From JACPDH01 sp041671505 (lineage in GTDB: Bacteria > Acidobacteriota > Thermoanaerobaculia > Gp7-AA8): a DNA stretch of 64,000 bases. Numbering within the stretch: position 1 is the stretch's first letter; each line of letters starts with the position of its first letter. The notes beneath the pieces were generated by a model. It ran no database searches. It saw only the letters and a list, made by a program, of their open reading frames with translations, and was not told the origin of the DNA. The position numbers were made by a program, and so were the translations under genes. The stretch spans positions 1-64,000 of the forward strand of contig JBAZBK010000009.1 in NCBI GenBank assembly GCA_041671505.1. Direction: 5' to 3'. Shown here in pieces: positions 51,617 through 58,329 of this stretch.

Positions 51617-52900
51617 ATGAAGGCGATCCCGCACATCTCCGCGCTCAGCGCCACCGTCACCGCCCCTGCCTCAAAATCGCTGACCGCTCGCGCGCTTCTC
51701 CTTGCGTCGATGACCGAGGGGGAGACGACGATCACGAATGCGCTCGACTGCGACGACGCGCGCTACATGTACGAGGCGCTGCGGAAGATGGGCTTCGCGG
51801 TGCGCGGCTCGTTCAAGGAGGGCATCACGATCGGGCCGCGCCTCTCGATGACCGCGAACGAGCTCGAGCTCTCGGTCGGCAACGCCGGCACCGCGATGCG
51901 CTTCCTCACCGGCTACCTGAACTTCACGCCTGGGCGGTTCCTGTTGACGGGTGACAAGCGGATGCTCGAGCGCCCGATCGGCGACCTCGTCGAATCGCTC
52001 GTCTCGATTGGTGGAGAGGTCGAATACGCCGATCCGCTCCGCGAAGGCTTCCCTCCGCTCCGCATCCGCGGCAAGAAGGTGCGGGGCGGCTTCGAGGTCG
52101 CCGTCACGGGCGAGACGTCGAGCCAGTTCGTGTCGGCGCTGATGATGGCGGGCGCGGGGCTTCCCGACGGCCTCACGCTGCGGGCCGCGTCGCTCTCGTC
52201 GCGGCCCTACGTCGAGCTGACGCGCGACATCCTCCAGGAGTTCGGCGCGAGCGTGGTCGAGGTCTCGCCTAACGTCTGGAAAGTGCACGCCGCGCGGCTG
52301 GAGAAGGCGGGCTACGAGGTCGAGGGCGACTGGTCGAGCGCCTCGTACTGGCTCGCGGCCGGCGCGATCCTCGGCGGGCCGATGACCGTCGAGGGAATCC
52401 GCCGCGACTCGGGGCAGGGCGACCGCAGGTTCGTCGACATCCTCGTCGCGATGGGCTGCCGCGCCGACTGGTCGGAGCGCTCGGTGAGGCTCTCGGGCCC
52501 GGAGCGTCTCGGGGGAGGCAGCTTCGACTGCAACGCGACTCCCGACATCGTGCCGACGCTCGCCGCGATCGCGCCGTTCGCGACCGCGCCGGTCGAGATC
52601 ACCGGCATCGGGCACCTTCGCGTGAAGGAGTCGGACCGGATCGACTCGGTGGCGGGCGAGCTCGCGAAGCTCGGCGCGCGCGTCGAGACGGGACCCGACT
52701 GGATGCGTGTCACGCCTGGCCTCGGCGAAGGGCCGGTGACGATCGACCCGCACGACGACCACCGCCTCGCGATGTGCTTCGCGATCGCAGGGCTCCGCCG
52801 CGGCGGCGTCTCGATCGACAACGAACACGTCGTCGCGAAGTCGTATCCCCGATTCTGGCGAACGCTCGACGAGGTCACGGCCGCGGCGCGGCCGAATTGA
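51617..52900 (+). CDS. aroA: 3-phosphoshikimate 1-carboxyvinyltransferase (EPSP synthase)
   Basis: A 427-residue enzyme joining phosphoenolpyruvate and shikimate-3-phosphate in aromatic amino acid synthesis. Signatures: PASKSLTARALLLASMTEGE (substrate Lys and Ser), SVGNAGTAMRFLTGYL, GDKRMLERPIGDLV, RVKESDRIDSVAGELAKLGA and the C-terminal HDDHRLAMCFAIAGL. The GNAGTAMRFLTG loop differs from the common GNSGTTMRL. No other shikimate gene is adjacent. The stop codon lies in a GAATTGAAAATTGAG tract (ending RPN), and a small zinc-ribbon gene follows 40 bases later. Confidence 0.96.
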   Translation: MKAIPHISALSATVTAPASKSLTARALLLASMTEGETTITNALDCDDARYMYEALRKMGFAVRGSFKEGITIGPRLSMTANELELSVGNAGTAMRFLTGYLNFTPGRFLLTGDKRMLERPIGDLVESLVSIGGEVEYADPLREGFPPLRIRGKKVRGGFEVAVTGETSSQFVSALMMAGAGLPDGLTLRAASLSSRPYVELTRDILQEFGASVVEVSPNVWKVHAARLEKAGYEVEGDWSSASYWLAAGAILGGPMTVEGIRRDSGQGDRRFVDILVAMGCRADWSERSVRLSGPERLGGGSFDCNATPDIVPTLAAIAPFATAPVEITGIGHLRVKESDRIDSVAGELAKLGARVETGPDWMRVTPGLGEGPVTIDPHDDHRLAMCFAIAGLRRGGVSIDNEHVVAKSYPRFWRTLDEVTAAARPN

Positions 52901-52940
52901 AAATTGAGAATTGAAGTTTGAGAGATGACGGAGGCCGATG

Positions 52941-53111
52941 ATGAGTGATCGCACGAACGACCCCCGACCAATCCCTCAGCCGCAGCCCGACTACAACCGC
53001 GTGATGCGCACCTGTCCCGTCTGCTCGAGGGAGCTCGAGGAGCGGAAGTGCAAGCTGATCTGCACCGACCCGCGCTGCGGCTATTACATGTCGTGCGCCG
53101 ATTTCTATTGA
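52941..53111 (+). CDS. 56-residue zinc-ribbon protein
   Basis: A small protein too short for most gene filters. ATG 52941 follows GGAGG at six bases; an adjacent ATG at 52938 is in frame. Residues: MSDRTNDPRPIPQPQPDYNR, then CPVC, a charged spacer, and CTDPRC ending YYMSCADFY. Two Cys pairs (CxxC and CxxxxC) about 13-15 residues apart form a treble-clef/zinc-ribbon pattern. It is probably co-transcribed with aroA. Function unknown; it may bind nucleic acid or a protein partner. Confidence 0.75.
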   Translation: MSDRTNDPRPIPQPQPDYNRVMRTCPVCSRELEERKCKLICTDPRCGYYMSCADFY

Positions 53112-53182
53112 GCGCGATCACAGACCGTTGTTGTGGCTCCGGATCGCGCGGCCCGGGCACCGTTTGCGGCGCGCAGCGCCGG

Positions 53183-53339
53183 GACATCGGTAGCCCCCGC
53201 CTTCAGGCGGGGGTTGGCGCCGCGAGGGACGAACCGCGCCGCTTCAGCGGCGCGAGCATCGTCGGCGGTGGCGCCGCTCAAGCGGCGCCCTGACGTGGCT
53301 TCCGGTCGTAGCCCTGAAGCCGGGGGCTACCGATGTGTC
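53183..53339. repeat. Inverted pair of GTAG-type REP elements
   Basis: The left REP starts GACATCGGTAGCCCCCGCCT (53183) and the right ends GGGGGCTACCGATGTGTC (53339). They are inverted, with palindromic GCGCCGCTTCAGCGGCGC-like DNA between them. Same core as the pair at 39136-39278. Confidence 0.85.
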
Positions 53340-53430
53340 GCCGCGCCGCGGCGAAGCGTCGGCAGTCGTGCCGGGGTCCCGAGGGTAGGACGCGAGGCGG
53401 TTGTTCCGCCCCGGTCCTATACTCGTCCCC

Positions 53431-53910
53431 ATGATCGCCATACGCCCTCGCCCGCTCTTCGTCTCTGTCGCGGTGTCGCTGATGCTTGCCGCGCGGCTGT
53501 TCGCCGGCGACTTGATTCAGTTCACTGCCAACTCCATCGTCTGGAAAGCGGGTCCAGCCTCGGCGCCTCCCGGAGCGCGATCGGCGCTGCTTGAAGGCGA
53601 TCCCGCGAGCGATGCGATCTTCACGGTCCGCGTCGACTTCCCGCCCGGCTACCTGATCCCGCTGCACACACACGGCCGCGACGAGCGGGTGACGGTGATC
53701 AGCGGCGCGGTGTTCGTCGGAATCGGCGACGCGGTCGACCGCGCGAAAGAGACCCGGTTTGCCGCCGGCTCCTACTACGTGACGCCGACGCCGATCCGCC
53801 ACTGGGTGCGCACGGGCGACGAGGGGGCCGTCATTCAGATCACCGGGCACGGCCCCTGGACCGTCGAGTACGTGAATCCTGCGGACGACCCGCGGAACGC
53901 GGGGAAATGA
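53431..53910 (+). CDS. Secreted cupin-domain protein
   Basis: A 159-residue protein with a signal peptide (residues 1-24, PLFVSVAVSLMLAARLFA). The cupin motif 1 is GYLIPLHTHGRDERVTVISG (metal ligands H-x-H, E) and motif 2 is YYVTPTPIRHWVRTGDEG (His). This is the pattern of small quercetinase- or storage-like cupins; no substrate is implied. TATACT lies seven bases before ATG 53431, so transcription may start at or very near the ATG (leaderless). It lies between two REP-containing spacers. Confidence 0.88.
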   Translation: MIAIRPRPLFVSVAVSLMLAARLFAGDLIQFTANSIVWKAGPASAPPGARSALLEGDPASDAIFTVRVDFPPGYLIPLHTHGRDERVTVISGAVFVGIGDAVDRAKETRFAAGSYYVTPTPIRHWVRTGDEGAVIQITGHGPWTVEYVNPADDPRNAGK

Positions 53911-53939
53911 AATCGGCCCCGTCGGGGCGCACGGCTCGA

Positions 53940-54060
53940 TGTGGCGCAGGCACTCCTGCCTGCGCGCCGCCGAAGGCGACCGGCCCCTCCAATCGCGAGC
54001 CGCGACAGATGGCGGCGCTTCGTCCCGCCCCGCGGGACAGGCAGGAGTGCCTGCGCCACA
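53940..54060. repeat. Inverted repeat, GGCGCAGGCACTCCTGCCTG arms
   Basis: Arms 53940-53962 and 54038-54060 are perfect 23-base inverted copies. Each is an imperfect palindrome itself (GCAGGCAnnnCCTGCCTGC type), separated by 75 bases. The element lies between the cupin and the GMC oxidoreductase genes. Confidence 0.88.
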
Positions 54061-54127
54061 CGCACGAGCTCGCGCGCGCTCTCGATTCTGAATTCCCAAT
54101 TCTCAATTCCGCCTCATAATCGCCCTC

Positions 54128-55735
54128 ATGTCAGAGACGCGCGACTACGTGATCATCGGCTCCGGCTTCGGCGGGAGCGTCTCGGCGATGCGGCTCGTCG
54201 AGAAGGGCTACTCGGTGCTCGTGCTCGAGCGGGGGCGCCGCTTCCGCGACGAGGACTTCGCGAAGACGACCTGGCGCGCGCGCCGCTACCTCTGGGCTCC
54301 CTGGTTCCGCTGCTTCGGCATCATGCAGATCTCTCCCTTCCGGAACGTCTTCGCGCTCCACGGCGCGGGCGTCGGCGGCGGCAGCCTCGGTTACGCGAAC
54401 GTCCTGATGAAGCCCGACGACAAGCTTTTCGCCGCGCCGGCGTGGAAGGAGCTGCAGGACTGGAAGCGCGAGCTCGACCCGCACTACGAGACGGCGAGGC
54501 GGATGTTAGGCGTAACCCCCAACCCCCGAATGAGCGCGGCCGACGACGTGCTGAAGAACGTCGCGCAGGCGATGGGGGTCGGCGCGACGTTCAAGCCAAC
54601 CGAGGTCGGCGCGTTCTTCGGCGAGCCGGGGAAGGAAGGGGAGGAAGTCCCCGATCCCTACTTCGGCGGCGAAGGCCCCGCGCGAAAAGGGTGCATCCAC
54701 TGCGGCGGCTGCATGGTCGGCTGCCGGCACAACGCGAAGAACACCCTGGTGAAGAACTACCTCTGGTTCGCGGAGAAGCGCGGCGCGGAGGTGAGGCCCG
54801 ATTGCATCGTGCGCGACGTGCGTCCCCTCCCCGCCGGCCAGGCCGACGGTGCGAGGTACGAGGTGGTCTATCGGCGGACGAGCGGGATCCTCCGTCGCGC
54901 GACGCGCGTCGTCCGCGGGCGCAACGTCGTCGTCTCGGCCGGCGCGTTAGGGACGATGCGGCTCCTCTTCCGCTGTCGCGACGTCACGCGCTCGCTCCCG
55001 AAGATCTCGAATCGGCTCGGCGACCTCGTACGCACGAACAGCGAGGCGCTGCTGGGCGGCGTCGCGCGGAGCCGCGACGTCGACTACTCGAAGGGAATCG
55101 CGATCACGTCGATCTTCCAGCCCGATCCCGTCACGAACGTCGAGCCGGTCCGCTATTCGGCCGGCTCGTCGCTGATGCGCTTCCTCGCGGGGCCGCTCAT
55201 CGACGGCGGGAACATCCCGATCCGGCTCGCCAAGTCGCTCTGGAACATCGTCACCCGGCCGATCGACTTCGCGCGCACGCACCTTCTCCCCGGCTGGGCG
55301 GAGCGGACGACGATCCTTCTCGTGATGCAGACCGAGGACAATCGCCTTCGCATGCGCCTCGGGCGGAGCCTCTTCACCGCGTTCATGAAGAACCTCGTCT
55401 CGTTCCCCGACGAGCAGTCGAGCGTGCCGCCAAAGGTCGAGATCGGACACGAGGTGACGAAGCGCTACTGCGAAGCAACGGGATCGATCCCGCTCGGCTC
55501 GGTCAACGAGGGTCTCCTCAACATTCCGCTCACCGCGCACATCCTTGGCGGCGTTCCCTTCGGCACGAACGACGCCGACGGCGTGATCAGTCTCGACTGC
55601 CAGCTCCACAACTACCCGGGGATCTACATCGTCGACGGCTCGATCATGCCCGCGAATCCCGGTGTGAACCCGAGCCTCACGATCACCGCCCTCGCGGAGT
55701 ACGCGATGAGCCGGGTGGCGGTGAAGGCGAATTGA
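54128..55735 (+). CDS. GMC-family oxidoreductase with CxxCxxCxxxC cluster
   Basis: A 535-residue FAD-dependent oxidoreductase of the glucose-methanol-choline superfamily, cholesterol-oxidase side. FAD-binding DYVIIGSGFGGSVSAMRL at the N-terminus, GVGGGSLGYANVLM for the second flavin contact, and a C-terminal GMC_oxred_C block (GIYIVDGSIMPANPGVNPSL). Unusually for a GMC enzyme it has CIHCGGCMVGC (C189, C192, C195, C199), spaced like an iron-sulfur site. A few large GMC homologues share this. The stop lies in a GAATTGAGAATT tract (ending KAN). It converges with pepQ. Substrate unknown. Confidence 0.92.
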   Translation: MSETRDYVIIGSGFGGSVSAMRLVEKGYSVLVLERGRRFRDEDFAKTTWRARRYLWAPWFRCFGIMQISPFRNVFALHGAGVGGGSLGYANVLMKPDDKLFAAPAWKELQDWKRELDPHYETARRMLGVTPNPRMSAADDVLKNVAQAMGVGATFKPTEVGAFFGEPGKEGEEVPDPYFGGEGPARKGCIHCGGCMVGCRHNAKNTLVKNYLWFAEKRGAEVRPDCIVRDVRPLPAGQADGARYEVVYRRTSGILRRATRVVRGRNVVVSAGALGTMRLLFRCRDVTRSLPKISNRLGDLVRTNSEALLGGVARSRDVDYSKGIAITSIFQPDPVTNVEPVRYSAGSSLMRFLAGPLIDGGNIPIRLAKSLWNIVTRPIDFARTHLLPGWAERTTILLVMQTEDNRLRMRLGRSLFTAFMKNLVSFPDEQSSVPPKVEIGHEVTKRYCEATGSIPLGSVNEGLLNIPLTAHILGGVPFGTNDADGVISLDCQLHNYPGIYIVDGSIMPANPGVNPSLTITALAEYAMSRVAVKAN

Positions 55736-55741
55736 GAATTA

Positions 55742-57076
55742 CTAACTATCCTGCCTCGCCCACTCGTCCCGCGTCAGGTTCTCGACGCCGCTGTCGGTGA
55801 CGATCACGTCGTCCTCGATGCGGATTCCGCCGTACTTGTGGAACGCGGCGACCTTCTCCCACGCGACGTCCTTCGCGTGCGGTCCCTTCTTCACCTCGTC
55901 CAGGAGCGAGTCGATGAAGTAGATGCCCGGCTCGATCGTGAAGGCCATGTCCTTCTCGACGATGCGCGTCAGGCGGAGGTAGGGATGTCCCTCGGGTTTC
56001 GGGATCGTCGTGCCGCTCGCGTCGGCGGAGAAGCCGGCGACGTCGTGGACCTGAAGGCCGATGAGATGCCCGATGCCGTGCGGGAAGAAGGCGGAGGAGA
56101 TCCGCTTCTCGACCGCGGCCTCGGGCGAGCAGTTGATGAGGCCGAAGTCGGAGAGGATCTTCGCCGTCTGGTGGTGCGTCGCGAGGTGGATCGACTTGTA
56201 GTCGACGCCCGGCTTCACCATCGCGACGAGGCGGAGCTGCATCGCGTCGACCGCGGCGATGAGCGCGGCGAACTCGTCCTCGCGCTGCGCCCAGGTGCGG
56301 GTGATGTCGCATGCGTAGCCGTTGACCTGCGCGCCGGCGTCGATGAGGAACGAGTGACGCTCGGCCTCGCCCAGCGGCTGGCGCTCGGTGTCCATGTAAT
56401 GGAGCACCGCGGCGTTGCGGTTCATCGCGATGATGTTGCCGTAGGGGAGCTCGTGCTCCATGTGTCCCGAGGCGCTGAGGTACTCGAGATGGATCTCGAA
56501 CTCGGAGGCGCCCGCGGCGAAGGCATCCGCGGCGGCGATGTGTGCGCGGACTCCCTTCACGGTCGCAGCGCGCATGCACGCAGCCTCGTACGGGGTTTTC
56601 CTCGAGCGATCGAAGTGAAGCGGATTGAGGAGCGCCGGAGGATTCGCCGCCTCGAACGCCCAGTCGTCGAAGATCGGATCCCACTCGCCGACGAAGGCGC
56701 AGCGCCCGCTCGTAGGCATGTGCTGCTTCGCCTCTTCGGGCGTCGCGATCGACACGATGTCGAACTGCCCGACCCAGTAGCCCTCGGGCTCGCCTGCCAC
56801 CTTGTGCCAGTAGTCGACCGGCCGGTTGTAGACGAACTTCGGCCGCTCGCCCGGCGTGTAGACGACGAAGCAGAAGGGATTGTCGACGACCGGCGCCCAG
56901 TACTTCACGTGCGGGTTCGCCTTGAACGGATAGTCCATGTCGTCGAGGAAGATCGTGTGCGGATTTCCTGCGAAGGCGACGAAGTGGTCGAACCCGCTGG
57001 CCGCGAGAGCCTTGTCGTGGCGGGCCTTCAGAGTTGCGACGTGCGCGGGGTAGAGCGAAGCGAGCGTGTTCGTCAT
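55742..57076 (-). CDS. pepQ: Xaa-Pro dipeptidase
   Basis: A 444-residue M24B peptidase cleaving dipeptides with C-terminal proline; E. coli PepQ is 443 residues. ATG 57076 is chosen since the frame continues upstream into repeat DNA. Metal ligands follow the creatinase order: FLIDAGAQVNGYACDITRTW (two Asp), GIGHLIGLQVHDV (His), FTIEPGIYFI (Glu), GGIRIEDDVIV (Glu). An N-terminal creatinase-like domain is present (FDHFVAFAGNPHTIFLDDMD). It stands alone between repeat-bearing spacers. Confidence 0.95.
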   Translation of the reverse strand: MTNTLASLYPAHVATLKARHDKALAASGFDHFVAFAGNPHTIFLDDMDYPFKANPHVKYWAPVVDNPFCFVVYTPGERPKFVYNRPVDYWHKVAGEPEGYWVGQFDIVSIATPEEAKQHMPTSGRCAFVGEWDPIFDDWAFEAANPPALLNPLHFDRSRKTPYEAACMRAATVKGVRAHIAAADAFAAGASEFEIHLEYLSASGHMEHELPYGNIIAMNRNAAVLHYMDTERQPLGEAERHSFLIDAGAQVNGYACDITRTWAQREDEFAALIAAVDAMQLRLVAMVKPGVDYKSIHLATHHQTAKILSDFGLINCSPEAAVEKRISSAFFPHGIGHLIGLQVHDVAGFSADASGTTIPKPEGHPYLRLTRIVEKDMAFTIEPGIYFIDSLLDEVKKGPHAKDVAWEKVAAFHKYGGIRIEDDVIVTDSGVENLTRDEWARQDS

Positions 57077-57208
57077 GGTCGGACGAGCATAGAAGAAGAA
57101 TCGAGAATTGAGAATTGAGAATTGAGAGAGGGCAGGGTTGGTAGGGGGGGCGGGAAGCGCCGATTCCGGCGCTAGAGGGGTTTCCCTTTCATCGCGGAGC
57201 GTTCGGAT

Positions 57209-57376
57209 TGTCATCCCGACGAACGATCCCGCGGAGCGGGAGCGAGAGGAGGGATCTCGCAGGCTGGTACAGTCGAGGTTCGTCGCGAACTCGGTGGCTC
57301 GTGGCACGGGAGTACTAGCCTGCGAGGTCCCTCCTCCTTCCCCCGCTTCGCGGGGTCAGTCGTCGGGACGACAACT
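57209..57376. repeat. MITE-like inverted repeat (TTGTCATCCCGACGAACGAT)
   Basis: The left arm 57209-57269 and right arm 57311-57376 are inverted with scattered mismatches. Blocks include TCATCCCGACGAACGA against TCGTCGGGACGA, and GAGGAGGGATCTCGCAGGCT against AGCCTGCGAGGTCCCTCCTC. GATCCCGCGGAGCGGGAGCG forms an internal palindrome. Structure fits a non-autonomous mobile palindrome. Near 57098-57126 there is also a GAATTGAGAATTGAG tract. Confidence 0.8.
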
Positions 57377-57456
57377 CCGTTGGACGTCGCCGTTACGAAT
57401 CAGTGAAGGAAAGCTCGGGGCGTTCGATACGAACGCGTCTCCACGTCTCTCAATCC

Positions 57457-57825
57457 CTAATTCTCAACTCTCACCTCGCCGCCCGCGGCGGCGCAGCGAG
57501 CGCGCTCCTCGCAGGCCGCGATCTGCATCTCGAGCTCGATGACGAGCTTGTCGAGGCGGCAGGCGACGTCGGTCGCGATCGGGAGGATGAGCTTCGACGC
57601 GTCGAACTCGGCGAAGAAGCGCGAGCGGATGCCGTCGAACCAGAGCTTTTCGAGAAATGCGCGAAATCGCGCGACGAGCGCGGCATCGGGCTGCATGGCG
57701 GGCCAGAGCTCCGCCGGGGCGAGATTGCCGAGGGCAACTTCGTCGAAACGGGCAGCCGCGTCGCGAAGGTCGCGGGCGAGCTCTCGTGCGGTGGCGATGT
57801 GATGGCGGCGGTGCTGGGAGGTCAT
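57457..57825 (-). CDS. Hypothetical 122-residue helical protein
   Basis: A 122-residue protein with no family I recognise. It is mostly alpha-helical and amphipathic (HIATARELARDLRDAAARFD, FRAFLEKLWFDGIRSRFFAE, DVACRLDKLVIELEMQIAAC), with no signal or membrane segment. Codon use is like its neighbours and the frame is clean, which supports a real gene. The ATG at 57825 has no clear ribosome site. The final VEN and stop lie in a GAGTTGAGAATT tract, like several other genes here. Confidence 0.65.
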   Translation of the reverse strand: MTSQHRRHHIATARELARDLRDAAARFDEVALGNLAPAELWPAMQPDAALVARFRAFLEKLWFDGIRSRFFAEFDASKLILPIATDVACRLDKLVIELEMQIAACEERARCAAAGGEVRVEN

Positions 57826-58093
57826 TGTTGCGGGGCGCGCGTGCGGCGCCGAATATGAAACCGAAGCAACGTTCGGTAATTCCGGCCCCAGTGAATTGTT
57901 TCCGGGTGACCAGGGCCAGGCGGTGATACGAGACCGCCGGCCGTGTGGTTGCGCTCACGTCGGAGTGTTCAGGGCGGTGAGGCAACCAGTTTCGTCAACG
58001 CGGGATCGTGTTTGCGAGTTTGTTGCAGGAGAGGGCGAATCGTGCGTTCAAGAGTGGAGTGCCTGGTTCGCTCGCACGCCGAAGGCGTGCAAG
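57826..58093. other. Spacer upstream of the hypothetical gene
   Basis: About 270 bases. The gene at 57457-57825 is read leftward, so its promoter is expected at the left end of this stretch. A 17-base palindrome (GCACGCCGAAGGCGTGC) occupies 58074-58090. Frames crossing the region are Arg/Ser-rich and have no ribosome site. Confidence 0.4.
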
Positions 58094-58281
58094 AAGGTAG
58101 CCCCGGGTCGCTCCGCGCAGCGGGGCGACCCGGGGTCAACGGACCGAAATCATCCCGCACCCCGGCAGGGGTGCCAGAGCGGGCATGCGGTCGATCGCTG
58201 GCACCCCTGCCGGGGTGCGCACCCGCGCATTCCTCGATACCGGGGGTCGCCCCGCTGCGCGGAGCGACCCCCGGCTACCTT
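58094..58281. repeat. Inverted GTAG-type REP pair with internal palindromes
   Basis: The outer arms 58094-58133 and 58240-58281 are inverted copies (AAGGTAGCCCCGGGTCGCTC against GAGCGACCCCCGGCTACCTT). Each is a long palindrome preceded by GTAG. Inside are CACCCCGGCAGGGGTGCCAG and its inverse. The palindrome CATCCCTCCGGGATG lies just outside at 58285-58301. Structure matches the REPIN/BIME organisation. Confidence 0.87.
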
Positions 58282-58329
58282 CTGACATCCCTCCGGGATG
58301 TCGGAAGCGAATCGGCCAAGCTCCTCCGC

